Positions 27,970 through 36,794 of a DNA stretch of 64,000 bases are shown piece after piece. The position numbers and the translations under genes are program-made. Numbering within the stretch: the stretch's first letter is position 1; each line of letters opens with the position of its first letter. Below the pieces are notes generated by a model. That model worked only from the letters and a program-made list of their open reading frames with translations, made no database searches and was not told the DNA's origin. This DNA comes from Pseudomonas sp. C2B4 (GTDB lineage Bacteria > Pseudomonadota > Gammaproteobacteria > Pseudomonadales > Pseudomonadaceae). The DNA lies in assembly GCF_013359695.1 (NCBI RefSeq), contig NZ_JABFMU010000002.1, positions 62,001 to 126,000 of the forward strand, given 5' to 3'.

Positions 27970-28587
27970 ATGTATCACGGAGAAAGATTGAACGCCTGGA
28001 CGCATCTGGTCGGGGCGGTGGCGGCGTTTGTCGGCGGGGTGTGGCTGATCGTTGTCGCCAGCCTCGACGGCAGTCCGTGGAAGATTGTCAGCATGGCGAT
28101 CTATGCCTTTACCCTGCTGGTGCTGTACAGCGCATCGACCGTGTACCACAGCGTGCGCGGGCGCAAGAAAGCGATCATGCAGAAGGTCGATCACTTCTCG
28201 ATTTACCTGTTGATCGCGGGCAGCTACACGCCGTTCTGCCTGGTGACCCTGCGTGGGCCCTGGGGGTGGACGCTGTTCGGGATTGTCTGGGGGCTGGCGC
28301 TGATCGGTATCCTGCAAGAGATCAAGCCGCGCTCGGAGGCACGGATTCTGTCGATTGTGATTTACGCGGTGATGGGCTGGATCGTGCTGGTGGCGGTCAA
28401 GCCATTGCTCGCCGCACTGGGCGCTGCCGGTTTTACCTGGTTGGCGTTGGGTGGCGTGTTTTACACCGTGGGCATCATCTTTTTTGCCCTCGACGACCGT
28501 TTGCGGCATGCCCACGGGATCTGGCATTTGTTCGTGATTGCCGGGAGTTTGCTGCACTTTGTGGCGATCTGGTTTTATGTCCTCTAA
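27970..28587 (+). CDS. Hemolysin III / PAQR-family membrane protein
   Basis: This 205-residue protein has about seven membrane spans and belongs to the TrhA/YqfA (hemolysin III, PAQR-like) family. Conserved polar residues sit in STVYHSVRG, in DHFSIYLLIAGSYTPF and in HAHGIWHLFVIAG, which supply the Ser, Asp and His residues typical of the putative metal-dependent hydrolase site. E. coli TrhA is linked to membrane-energetics homeostasis; the hemolysin name is historical. It stands alone, divergent from mdcR. Confidence 0.88.
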   Translation: MYHGERLNAWTHLVGAVAAFVGGVWLIVVASLDGSPWKIVSMAIYAFTLLVLYSASTVYHSVRGRKKAIMQKVDHFSIYLLIAGSYTPFCLVTLRGPWGWTLFGIVWGLALIGILQEIKPRSEARILSIVIYAVMGWIVLVAVKPLLAALGAAGFTWLALGGVFYTVGIIFFALDDRLRHAHGIWHLFVIAGSLLHFVAIWFYVL

Positions 28588-28589
28588 CC

Positions 28590-28683
28590 CCTGTAGGAGC
28601 GAGCCTGCTCGCGATTGCGGTGGTTCAGTCAATGATGATGTCTACTGACCCGACGCCATCGCGAGCAGGCTCACTCCTACAGG
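28590..28683. repeat. REP pair (family A, CTGTAGGAGC form)
   Basis: CTGTAGGAGCGAGCCTGCTC and an imperfect inverse (one base differs: GCTCACTCC) are about 46 bases apart, between convergent genes. Confidence 0.8.
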
Positions 28684-28699
28684 GGGTTTGTTTCCATAT

Positions 28700-29617
28700 T
28701 CAAAAGGGTGTCGGGATCAGGTGATCGAGTTGTTCCTGAGCCCTGCGACTGAATATCTGCAACAGGTCGTTCAGCGTATGCGGCGGTGGTTCGGCGGCAC
28801 GGGTCACTGCGTACAGGGTGATCGGCAGCGGCGGTGCCAGGGGACGAATGGTCGTCGTGGCGGGGGACGCGCCGAGTGCGGTGAATGGATCGATCACCGC
28901 CAGCCCGGCACCGGACTCCACCATCGCCCGCGCCAGTGAATAGGTCTGCACGGCGATGCGCACCCGGGGAGGCGGTTCGACCGCTTCAAGGTAACTGTCC
29001 AGTCGGGCGGCCAACGGGTCGGCGCTGGACAAGCCAATCAAGGGGGCATCGGCCAGGGCCATCAGCGAGAGCGGTTGACCGGCGTCCTCTTCTTGCCAAT
29101 AACCCTTCGGCGCCAGCGCCACCAGCACGCCGGACGCCAGGGCCTGAGCCTTGAGCCCAGGGTGATCCGGTCGTTGCAGGGTCAGGGTGACATCCACTTC
29201 GCGCATCAGCAGGTTCTGCACCAGTTCGCGACTATGGGCGCTGGACAGTTCGCAGGCGATATCCGGGTAGCGCGCGGTCCACTCGTGAATGGCCGGCGGC
29301 AGCAAAGACAGGGCCAGCGCCGGGGTGGCGCCGATGCGCAAGCTGTGGCCCGGCTCGCGGCGCAGGCTCTGGGCCAGGCGTCGCACGCCTTGCAGGCTTT
29401 CGCTGACCTTGTCGACCTCGCGCTCCAGCTCCAGGGCTTCCGGGGTCGCCTGCAACTTGCCGCGTACCCGCAGGAACAACGGGAAACCCAACTGCTGCTC
29501 GGCGTGTTGCAGCACTTTGGTCACCGCCGGTTGCGAGACATGCAGCAATTGCGCGGCCGCACTGATCGAACCGGTCTGGCGGATGGCCTGGAAAATCTCG
29601 ATGTGACGAAGACGCAT
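28700..29617 (-). CDS. LysR-family transcriptional regulator
   Basis: This 305-residue LysR regulator has HTH residues 18-37 in ISAAAQLLHVSQPAVTKVLQ, then a periplasmic-binding-type effector domain. It is divergent from a DadA-like oxidase, RidA and binding-protein cluster, which it most likely controls. A short inverted repeat sits eight bases before its start codon. The effector is unknown; an amino acid is a reasonable guess from the target genes. Confidence 0.88.
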   Translation of the reverse strand: MRLRHIEIFQAIRQTGSISAAAQLLHVSQPAVTKVLQHAEQQLGFPLFLRVRGKLQATPEALELEREVDKVSESLQGVRRLAQSLRREPGHSLRIGATPALALSLLPPAIHEWTARYPDIACELSSAHSRELVQNLLMREVDVTLTLQRPDHPGLKAQALASGVLVALAPKGYWQEEDAGQPLSLMALADAPLIGLSSADPLAARLDSYLEAVEPPPRVRIAVQTYSLARAMVESGAGLAVIDPFTALGASPATTTIRPLAPPLPITLYAVTRAAEPPPHTLNDLLQIFSRRAQEQLDHLIPTPF

Positions 29618-29624
29618 GGCAAGT

Positions 29625-29643
29625 CCATAACCTTTGTTTATGG
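29625..29643. promoter_or_regulatory. Candidate LysR operator
   Basis: A perfect CCATAA-N7-TTATGG inverted repeat contains a T-N11-A pattern. It lies eight bases upstream of the LysR start and 84 bases upstream of the oxidase start, a suitable position for autoregulation and activation of the divergent genes. Confidence 0.5.
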
Positions 29644-29726
29644 GTCAGGCATCTTTATTCATTGTCCGCCGCCTGTCACCTGGCTCTAACCTCGGCCTTG
29701 TCTTCACAACGGCTTTAAGGACGGAC

Positions 29727-30968
29727 ATGGCTCAGCGTGTGTGCATCATCGGCGGCGGCGTGATTGGCCTGGCAACGGCCTATGCGCTGGTGCGCGACGG
29801 CTTCGAGGTGACGGTGGTCGAAGCCCGGGATTCGCTGGGCAGCGAAACCAGTTTCGCCAACGGCGGCCAGTTGTCCTATCGCTATGTCGCGCCGCTGGCT
29901 GACGCAGGCGTGCCGCTGCAAGCCATTGGCTGGATGCTGCGCGGCGATTCGCCCTTGAAGCTGCGCCCGCGTCTGGACCCGGTGCAGTGGTGCTGGATGG
30001 CTTCATTCCTTGCCGCGTGCCGAAGCTCGGTCAACCGGGAAAACGCCGGGCACCTGTTGCGTCTTGCGCTGTTGAGCCAGGGCACATTGAAAAGCTGGCG
30101 CGAGGACGATGGGCTGGCCGGTTTCCAGTGGCGGCGCAACGGCAAACTGGTGACCTTTCGCAACGCCGGCAGCTTCGACCATGCGCGCAAAAAGCTGGCC
30201 GATCCGCAACAGCAGCAGGTGTTGTCGGCGAGCGAGTGTGCAGCGCTTGAACCGGCCCTGGCCGATGCACCCTTTGTCGGCGCGATTTACACCCCGGACG
30301 AAGAGGTCGGCGACTGCCACGGTTTTTGCCAGCAACTGGCGGCGCGGCTGACGGCATCCGGTCGTTGCGAATTTCGCCTGGGCCAAGCGGTGACCGGGAT
30401 TCGCCACGCCAATGGCAGCGTCAATGCCATCGAGTTGGGCGAGGAAGTGATGGCCGTCGATCAATTGGTCATCGCTGCCGGCCACCGCAGTCCGCTGTTG
30501 GCATTGCCTGGCCTGCACCTGCCGCTTTATCCGCTGAAGGGCTACAGCCTGACCGTGCCCATCGGCAGCGAACACCGGGCGCCGGACGTGAGCATCACCG
30601 ATTACGACCGCAAGATCGTTTACGCCCGCATCGGCGAACAGCTGCGGGTGGCGGCGATGGTGGACATCGTCGGTTTCGACCCGGCCATCGACCCGCAGCG
30701 TCTGGCCTTGATCAAGCGCCAGGCCCGCGACACGTTCCCCCATGCCGGTCATTACGAGGCTGCCGTGGAGTGGGCCGGCATGCGCCCGGCCACCCCCAGT
30801 GGCGTGCCGCTGCTAGGTGCCACGGCTTATCGCAACCTGTGGCTCAATCTTGGCCATGGCGCGTTGGGTTTTACCTTGGCGTGTGGCAGCGGTCGCTTGC
30901 TCAGCGAGCTGATCGGCCAGCGTCGGCCTTCCATCGACCTGCTCGGTTTTAACCACCGGGCCGCCTGA
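29727..30968 (+). CDS. FAD-dependent D-amino acid dehydrogenase (DadA-like)
   Basis: This 413-residue flavoprotein of the DadA/glycine-oxidase family would oxidatively deaminate D-amino acids to imino and then keto acids, passing electrons to the respiratory chain. The Rossmann motif is CIIGGGVIGLATAYAL (residues about 6-21), and a second FAD contact lies in GMRPATPSGVPLLG near the C terminus. The start at 29727 (MAQRVC) follows the GGAC spacer; upstream in-frame codons overlap the LysR operator region. It is probably a paralogue of the classical dadA, since no alanine racemase gene is adjacent. The substrate is not evident from sequence. Confidence 0.88.
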   Translation: MAQRVCIIGGGVIGLATAYALVRDGFEVTVVEARDSLGSETSFANGGQLSYRYVAPLADAGVPLQAIGWMLRGDSPLKLRPRLDPVQWCWMASFLAACRSSVNRENAGHLLRLALLSQGTLKSWREDDGLAGFQWRRNGKLVTFRNAGSFDHARKKLADPQQQQVLSASECAALEPALADAPFVGAIYTPDEEVGDCHGFCQQLAARLTASGRCEFRLGQAVTGIRHANGSVNAIELGEEVMAVDQLVIAAGHRSPLLALPGLHLPLYPLKGYSLTVPIGSEHRAPDVSITDYDRKIVYARIGEQLRVAAMVDIVGFDPAIDPQRLALIKRQARDTFPHAGHYEAAVEWAGMRPATPSGVPLLGATAYRNLWLNLGHGALGFTLACGSGRLLSELIGQRRPSIDLLGFNHRAA

Positions 30969-30996
30969 ACGACTGATTTTTGAAGAGGACCCTGTA

Positions 30997-31347
30997 ATGA
31001 CCATTACCCGACTTCACTCCAACCCACGTCTATCTGGCGTCGTGAGCTATGGCGACCTGGTGTTTCTCTCCGGCCAGGTGCCCGGCGATGCCCAGGATGC
31101 AGGCGGCCAGACCCGCGAAGTCCTGGCGAAAATCGACGCCTTGCTGGCCATGGCCGGCAGCGACAAGGATCATCTGCTCAGCGCGACTATTTACCTGAAA
31201 AACATCACTGAGGATTTTGCCGCGATGAACGAGGTCTGGTCGGCCTGGCTGTCGCCGGGGCAGGCACCGAGTCGCACCACGGTGCAGGCCGAACTGGCTC
31301 GCCCACAGGTACTCGTGGAAATCACCGTCATCGCTGCACGCATCTGA
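30997..31347 (+). CDS. RidA-family imine/enamine deaminase
   Basis: This 116-residue YjgF/YER057c/UK114 protein hydrolyses reactive 2-aminoacrylate-type imines to keto acids. Visible elements are VVSYGDLVFLSGQVPGD at the N terminus and the P-S-R-T-T-V-Q-A-E-L block at about 90-99, which holds the conserved Arg that binds the substrate carboxylate. It lies 28 bases after the DadA-like oxidase, whose product is an imino acid, so the two fit one catabolic step. Confidence 0.93.
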   Translation: MTITRLHSNPRLSGVVSYGDLVFLSGQVPGDAQDAGGQTREVLAKIDALLAMAGSDKDHLLSATIYLKNITEDFAAMNEVWSAWLSPGQAPSRTTVQAELARPQVLVEITVIAARI

Positions 31348-31378
31348 AACAATCCAACACCCACAACGGAGAATAACA

Positions 31379-32281
31379 ATGCAAAAAATCACGTTGCTCG
31401 GCTGCACCCTGGGGCTGTTGCTGGGCAGTCAGGTCCAGGCGAATGAAGCACCATTGACCGGCACCCTGAGCAAGATCGCCAATGCCAAGACCATCACGTT
31501 GGGTTATCGCGATGCGTCGGTACCGTTTTCTTACGTGGGTGATCACACGGGCCAGCCGATGGGGTATTCGGTGGATCTGGCGGGCAAGATTGTCGAACGC
31601 ATCCAGCAGCAACTGGCGCTGCCGGATCTCAAGGTGAAATACAACCTGGTGACCTCGCAAACCCGCATTCCGCTGGTGCAGAACGGCACCGTGGATCTTG
31701 AATGCGGCTCGACGGGTGTGACGGCCGAGCGGCAGAAACAGGTGGCGTTCTCCTACGGTTTTATCTACGTCAAAGGCCAGTTGCTGACAGCCAAGGACAG
31801 TGGCATCAAGAGCTTCGCCGACCTGCGCGGCAAGAATGTGGTGACCACCGCCGGCACCACCAATGAGCGCTTCCTGAAAAGCTACAACCTCGACCACAAG
31901 ATCGACATGTTCGTGATCAGCGCCAAGGACCACGGCGAAGCCTTCCAGATGCTGCAATCGGGCCGTGCCGCGGCGTTTTACATGGACGATGCGCTGCTCT
32001 ACGGCGAGCGCGCCAAGGCCCATGATCCGCACAAGTGGGTGGTGGTGGGGGAGGAGCAGTCGCGGGAAATCTACAGCTGCATGGTGCGCAAGGACGATCC
32101 GCAATTCCTGGCGCTGGTCAACGGCGCGTTGGGCGATCTGTATAGCTCAGGGGAAATCAATGGCATTTACCAGCGCTGGTTCGAACAGCCGATCCCGCCT
32201 AAAGGTTTGAACCTTGAATTCCCGATGACCAGCGAACTCAAGGCAATCATTGCCAAGCCGGTGAGTGATCCGGTGCAGTAG
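31379..32281 (+). CDS. Amino-acid ABC transporter substrate-binding protein
   Basis: This periplasmic binding protein has 300 residues with a signal peptide (MQKITLLGCTLGLLLGSQVQA). It belongs to family 3 of solute-binding proteins, close to the glutamate/aspartate GltI-type group: GYRDASVPFSYVGD, VDLECGSTGVTAERQ and a C-terminal YQRWFEQPIPPKGLNLEFPM tail. No permease or ATPase gene is adjacent, so it must share a membrane complex encoded elsewhere. It follows ridA by 31 bases and closes this catabolic operon. Confidence 0.9.
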   Translation: MQKITLLGCTLGLLLGSQVQANEAPLTGTLSKIANAKTITLGYRDASVPFSYVGDHTGQPMGYSVDLAGKIVERIQQQLALPDLKVKYNLVTSQTRIPLVQNGTVDLECGSTGVTAERQKQVAFSYGFIYVKGQLLTAKDSGIKSFADLRGKNVVTTAGTTNERFLKSYNLDHKIDMFVISAKDHGEAFQMLQSGRAAAFYMDDALLYGERAKAHDPHKWVVVGEEQSREIYSCMVRKDDPQFLALVNGALGDLYSSGEINGIYQRWFEQPIPPKGLNLEFPMTSELKAIIAKPVSDPVQ

Positions 32282-32296
32282 ACCGCGTCGCGGCTA

Positions 32297-32360
32297 TTCG
32301 CGAGCAGGCTCGCTCCCACATTGGAATGCGCTCAACTGTGGGAGCGAGCCTGCTCGCGAA
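32297..32360. repeat. REP pair (family A)
   Basis: TTCGCGAGCAGGCTCGCTCC and its inverse are about 16 bases apart, between convergent genes. It abuts the rsmE stop. Confidence 0.85.
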
Positions 32361-32366
32361 AGCGGC

Positions 32367-33086
32367 CTAGAAATCACCCCAAAGCTGCTGGGCCACCGAC
32401 AACGCCACTACCGGCGCGGTTTCTGTGCGCAGTACTCGTGGGCCAAGGCGTGCCGCATGAAAACCAGCCCCCTTGGCCTGATCCACTTCCGCATCCGATA
32501 AGCCACCTTCGGGGCCAATCAGGAACGCCAGGGTCGAAGGCTTGGCATGGCTGACCAACGGCTCGGCCACCGGGTGCAGCACCAGCTTCAACTCGGCCTG
32601 GGTCTGTTTCAGCCAGTCGGCCAGCAGCATCGGTGGATGAATCACCGGCACCCTTGAACGCCCACATTGCTCGCACGCGCTGATTGCCACCTGACGCCAA
32701 TGCAGCAGGCGTTTGTCGGCGCGTTCGTCCTTGAGCCGCACTTCACAGCGCTCGCTGAAAATCGGTGTGATTTCGCTGACGCCCAATTCGGTGGCTTTCT
32801 GGATCGCCCAGTCCATGCGCTCGCCACGGGACAGCCCTTGGCCGAGGTGGATCTGCAAGGGCGACTCGACCTGGCCGCTGAAGCTTTCATCGATCTGCAC
32901 CACGACGCGTTTCTTGCCGACTTCCACCAGCGTGGCCCGGAACTCATGACCTGAGCCGTCGAACAGCTGCAACGCATCGCCCTCGGCCATGCGCAGTACG
33001 CGGCCTATGTAATGGGCCTGGGCTTCGGGCAACTCGTGCTCGCCGGTACTCAGGGGGGCGTCGATAAAGAAGCGGGACAGTCTCAT
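32367..33086 (-). CDS. rsmE: 16S rRNA m3U1498 methyltransferase RsmE
   Basis: RsmE methylates U1498 of 16S rRNA in assembled 30S subunits using SAM. The protein has 239 residues with a PUA-like N-terminal domain and a SPOUT methyltransferase domain. The trefoil-knot motifs are FLIGPEGGLSDAEV and LGPRVLRTETAPVVAL near the C terminus. The start MRLSRFFIDAPL is typical. It lies next to bioA, as in P. aeruginosa. Confidence 0.96.
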   Translation of the reverse strand: MRLSRFFIDAPLSTGEHELPEAQAHYIGRVLRMAEGDALQLFDGSGHEFRATLVEVGKKRVVVQIDESFSGQVESPLQIHLGQGLSRGERMDWAIQKATELGVSEITPIFSERCEVRLKDERADKRLLHWRQVAISACEQCGRSRVPVIHPPMLLADWLKQTQAELKLVLHPVAEPLVSHAKPSTLAFLIGPEGGLSDAEVDQAKGAGFHAARLGPRVLRTETAPVVALSVAQQLWGDF

Positions 33087-33122
33087 GTTGGGTCTCTACT
33101 GAATTCGATCGGAGTTGCTTTT

Positions 33123-33213
33123 GTGGCGAGGGGATTTATCCCCGTTGGACTGCGTAGCAGTCCCATTTTTTGGGGCCGCTTCGCAGCCCAACGGGGATAA
33201 ATCCCCTCGCCAC
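33123..33213. repeat. Long inverted repeat, family B
   Basis: GTGGCGAGGGGATTTATCCC and its complement have arms extending through CCGTTGGactGCG. It is the second copy of the element at 18541-18661, with the same GCGAAGCGGCCCC-type inner segment, and lies in the gap between bioA and rsmE. Confidence 0.88.
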
Positions 33214-33230
33214 AGGGTACGCGATGACGG

Positions 33231-34637
33231 TTAGCCCGGATCACGGAAACCCGGATGGAAGTCTTTCGGCACCGCCACGCTCACGCTGTCGCGGGTGGCG
33301 ATGTCGATGCCTTCGCTGGCCACCTCGGCCAGGAAATCGATCTGCTCGGGAGTGATCACGTAAGGCGGCAGGAAATACACCACGCTGCCCAACGGTCGAA
33401 GCAAGGCACCGCGTTCCAGTGCATGCTGGAACACCTTCAAGCCACGGCGTTCCTGCCACGGATAAGCTTCCTTGGTGGCCTTGTCCTTGACCATCTCGAT
33501 GGCCAGCACCATGCCGGTCTGGCGCACTTCCGAGACATTCGAGTGATCGACCAGATGCGCGGTGGAGGAGGCCATGCGCTGGGCCAGGGCCTTGTTGTTC
33601 TCGATGACGTTGTCTTCTTCGAAGATATCCAGCGTCGCCAATGCCGCCGCGCAGGCCAGCGGGTTGCCGGTGTAGCTGTGGGAGTGCAGGAAGGCGCGCA
33701 GGGTCGGGTAGTCGTCGTAGAAGGCGCTGTAGACCTCGTCGGTGGTCATGCACGCTGCCAGTGGCAGGTAACCGCCGGTCAGGGCCTTGGACAGGCAGAG
33801 GAAATCCGGGCGGATGCCGGCCTGCTCGCAGGCGAACATGGTCCCGGTACGACCGAAGCCCACGGCGATTTCGTCGTGGATCAGGTGCACGCCGTAGCGG
33901 TCGCAGGCCTCGCGCAGCAATCTGAGGTACACCGGGTGGTACATGCGCATGCCGCCGGCGCCCTGGATCAGCGGCTCGACGATCACCGCCGCGACCGTGT
34001 CGTGGTGCTCGGCCAGGGTTTGCTCCATCGCCGCGAACATGTTGCGCGAGTGTTCTTCCCAGCTCATGCCCTCGGGACGCAGGTAGCAATCCGGGCTCGG
34101 CACCTTGAGGGTGTCCATCAGCAAGGCTTTATAGGTTTCGGTGAACAGCGGCACGTCGCCCACCGACATCGCCGCCATGGTTTCACCGTGGTAGCTGTTG
34201 GTCAGGGTAACGAAGCGTTTCTTGTTCGGCTGGTCGCGGTTGAGCCAGTAGTGAAAGCTCATTTTCAATGCGACTTCGATGCAGGACGAACCATTATCGG
34301 CGTAGAAGCACCGGGTCAGGCCTTCCGGCGTCATCTTCACCAGGCGCTCGGACAGCTCGATCACCGGTTGATGACTGAAGCCGGCGAGGATCACGTGCTC
34401 CAGTTGATCGACCTGATCCTTGATGCGCTGGTTGATGCGCGGGTTGGCGTGACCGAACACGTTGACCCACCAGGAACTGACGGCGTCGAGGTAGCGCTTG
34501 CCTTCGAAATCTTCCAGCCAGACGCCTTCGCCGCGCTTGATCGGGATCAGCGGCAGTTGCTCGTGGTCTTTCATCTGGGTGCAGGGATGCCACAACACCG
34601 CGAGATCGCGTTCCATCCACTGTTTATTCAGGCCCAT
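33231..34637 (-). CDS. bioA: Adenosylmethionine-8-amino-7-oxononanoate aminotransferase BioA
   Basis: BioA transfers the amino group of SAM to KAPA to make DAPA in biotin synthesis. It is a PLP-dependent class III aminotransferase of 468 residues. The start at 34637 (MGLNKQWMERDLAVLWHPCT) has GAGGAG seven bases upstream, and a GTG six bases earlier is too close to that site. The PLP lysine lies in CLSKALTGGYLPLAA, with HDEIAVGFGRTGTMFACE upstream of it. Confidence 0.96.
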   Translation of the reverse strand: MGLNKQWMERDLAVLWHPCTQMKDHEQLPLIPIKRGEGVWLEDFEGKRYLDAVSSWWVNVFGHANPRINQRIKDQVDQLEHVILAGFSHQPVIELSERLVKMTPEGLTRCFYADNGSSCIEVALKMSFHYWLNRDQPNKKRFVTLTNSYHGETMAAMSVGDVPLFTETYKALLMDTLKVPSPDCYLRPEGMSWEEHSRNMFAAMEQTLAEHHDTVAAVIVEPLIQGAGGMRMYHPVYLRLLREACDRYGVHLIHDEIAVGFGRTGTMFACEQAGIRPDFLCLSKALTGGYLPLAACMTTDEVYSAFYDDYPTLRAFLHSHSYTGNPLACAAALATLDIFEEDNVIENNKALAQRMASSTAHLVDHSNVSEVRQTGMVLAIEMVKDKATKEAYPWQERRGLKVFQHALERGALLRPLGSVVYFLPPYVITPEQIDFLAEVASEGIDIATRDSVSVAVPKDFHPGFRDPG

Positions 34638-34857
34638 TCTCACTCTCCTCGAGGCGGTCCGTGACTGGCGCGGACATGCAATCGCGCAAGCCTATGCAAT
34701 GCATCGCACGGGGACAACCCATTGTGTCGATTGAGCTACTTTGTATAGGGCGTTAGACGCTGCTGGCGGGCGTCTGAAGGCTGACGTATCCTTCGCGGTT
34801 CTTGGGCCGCCTGGCCCGCAAAACCGCTATTTTTCCTGTATTTCCGGAGTTCGCTGA

Positions 34858-36621
34858 ATGTCTGTCGGTTGGCTGCGCGCCTGTGCGCTGGTGATGTTGG
34901 GGCTGTTCAGCGTGTCTGCGCTGGCCAAGGATAAAACCGCGATCGTGATCGGCGGTGGGGTTTCGGGCCTTACGGCCGCTTATGAGCTGCAGAACAAGGG
35001 CTGGCAGGTCACGCTGCTGGAAGCCAAGCCGACCCTGGGCGGTCGTTCCGGCATGGCCACCAGCGAATGGATCGGCAATGACAAGACCCAACCGGTCCTG
35101 AACAAGTACGTATCGACCTTCAAGCTGAGCACCACGCCGGCCCCTGAATTCGTGCGGACCCCGGGCTACCTGATCGACGGCGTGTATTACACCGCTGCTG
35201 ATCTGGCCACCAAAGAGCCGGCCACCGCCGAAGCGCTCAAGCGCTACGAGAAAACCCTCGACGACCTGGCGCGCTCGATCGATGACCCGCAAAACCCGGC
35301 AGCCACCAGCACCCTGCACGCGCTGGATCAGATCAACGTGTCCAGCTGGCTCGACAAGCAGAACCTGCCGGCCACTGCCCGCCAGCTGGTCAACCAGCAG
35401 ATCCGCACCCGCTACGACGAGCCTTCGCGTCTGTCGCTGCTGTATTACGCACAACAGAGCCGCGTCTACCGTGGCGTCTCCGACCGTGATCTGCGCGCTT
35501 CGCGCCTGGTCGGTGGCAGCCCGGTGCTGGCCCAGGCCTTCGTCAAGCAGCTGAAAACCATCAAGACCAGCTCCCCGGTTTCGGCCATCACCCAGGATAA
35601 GGACGGTGTCACCGTCAAGGCCGGCAGCGTCGGCTATCAGGCTGATTACGTGGTGCTGGCGGTGCCGTTGCGCGCCCTGAACAAAATCCAGATGACCCCG
35701 GCGCTGGATGCCCAGCACCTGGCTGCGATCAAGGGCACCAACTACGGCTGGCGCGACCAGATCATGCTGAAGTTCAAGACGCCAGTGTGGGAAAGCAAGG
35801 CGCGGATGTCCGGCGAGATCTACAGCAACACCGGCCTGGGCATGTTGTGGGTCGAACCGGCCCTCAAGGGCGGTGCCAACGTGGTGATCAACCTGTCCGG
35901 CGACAACGCCCGGGTGATGCAGGCCTTCGGCGACAAGCAGATGGCCGACCAGGTGCTGATTCGCCTGCACACGTTTTATCCACAGGCGCGCGGTTCGTTT
36001 ACCGGCTATGAAATCCGTCGCTACAGCACCGACCCTTCGATGGGCGGCGCCTACCTGGCCTTCGGTCCGGGCCAGATCAGCAAATACTGGCGCCTGTGGG
36101 AGCGTCCGATCCAGCGTGTAGCCTTTGCTGGCGAACACACTGACACCCTGTACCCTGGCACCCTGGAAGGCGCGTTGCGCACCGGTCAGCGTGCGGCCAG
36201 TCAGGTCGAAGACCTGGCAGCGGGCAAGTCGTTTGAACCGGCGAAGGCAGTTCCAGTGGCGGCCGCTGCCGCAGCTGGCGCGGTGGCGGCGAAGAAGGGC
36301 AACTTCTTCACTAATCTGTTCGGTGGTTCGGATGACGAGAAGAAACCGGAGCCGGTCAAGGCGCCTGAGCCGGTTGCTCAAGCCCCGGCTGCTGCTCCGG
36401 CTCCAGCGCCGGCACCAACACCTGCTGCGGTCGAGGCACCGAAACCTGCTGCACCGGTGAAGGCTGAGCCTGCGAAGAAAGTACCGACCAAAGCTGCAGC
36501 GAAACCAGCAGCCAAGACCGAGGCCAAGAAAGCCCCGGCCAAGGCCCCGGCGAAAAAGGCTGAGCCGGCGAAGAAGCCAGCAGCCAAGCCCGCAACGACC
36601 ACTGAGACCAAGGTTCAGTAA
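34858..36621 (+). CDS. Exported FAD-dependent amine oxidase with Lys/Ala/Pro-rich tail
   Basis: This is a 587-residue flavin monoamine-oxidase-family protein. It has a Sec signal (cleavage near residue 23, SALA|KDK), the dinucleotide-binding motif IVIGGGVSGLTAAYEL (30-45), GGRSG at about 61-65 and the C-terminal FAD segment VAFAGEHTDTLYPGTLEGAL. The catalytic part ends near residue 450. The last roughly 130 residues are low-complexity, first Ala/Pro and then Lys/Ala/Pro repeats (PAKKAEPAKKPAAKPA type), resembling histone-H1-like or cell-wall-binding tails. Substrate and location are unknown; periplasmic or envelope-bound is inferred from the signal peptide. A strong terminator follows. Confidence 0.88.
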   Translation: MSVGWLRACALVMLGLFSVSALAKDKTAIVIGGGVSGLTAAYELQNKGWQVTLLEAKPTLGGRSGMATSEWIGNDKTQPVLNKYVSTFKLSTTPAPEFVRTPGYLIDGVYYTAADLATKEPATAEALKRYEKTLDDLARSIDDPQNPAATSTLHALDQINVSSWLDKQNLPATARQLVNQQIRTRYDEPSRLSLLYYAQQSRVYRGVSDRDLRASRLVGGSPVLAQAFVKQLKTIKTSSPVSAITQDKDGVTVKAGSVGYQADYVVLAVPLRALNKIQMTPALDAQHLAAIKGTNYGWRDQIMLKFKTPVWESKARMSGEIYSNTGLGMLWVEPALKGGANVVINLSGDNARVMQAFGDKQMADQVLIRLHTFYPQARGSFTGYEIRRYSTDPSMGGAYLAFGPGQISKYWRLWERPIQRVAFAGEHTDTLYPGTLEGALRTGQRAASQVEDLAAGKSFEPAKAVPVAAAAAAGAVAAKKGNFFTNLFGGSDDEKKPEPVKAPEPVAQAPAAAPAPAPAPTPAAVEAPKPAAPVKAEPAKKVPTKAAAKPAAKTEAKKAPAKAPAKKAEPAKKPAAKPATTTETKVQ

Positions 36622-36632
36622 CGTTCAGGCTT

Positions 36633-36668
36633 AAAAAAAAGCGCGGCTTAAGGGCGGCGCTTTTTTTT
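36633..36668 (+). terminator. Rho-independent terminator after the amine oxidase
   Basis: A-rich arm AAAAAAAAGCGC pairs with GCGCTTTTTTTT around a 12-base loop. It is symmetric enough to act in both directions. Confidence 0.88.
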
Positions 36669-36794
36669 GCTCATACGTTTGCCGTCTTACAGGATTTAGC
36701 GGTAGATCAGATATTTCCCACGCAATAACAAGAAGCAAATGATTGTTAGTGCGTGAACTACAAACCTATGCTCTTCAAGAAATTTGGAGAGTAT

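Noticed and set aside
34753..36381. Long open frame on the minus strand across the amine oxidase
   Set aside because: It mirrors the codon pattern of the real gene, has no ribosome site or known motifs, and its translation is low-complexity His/Arg/Val-rich sequence typical of antisense frames in GC-rich DNA.
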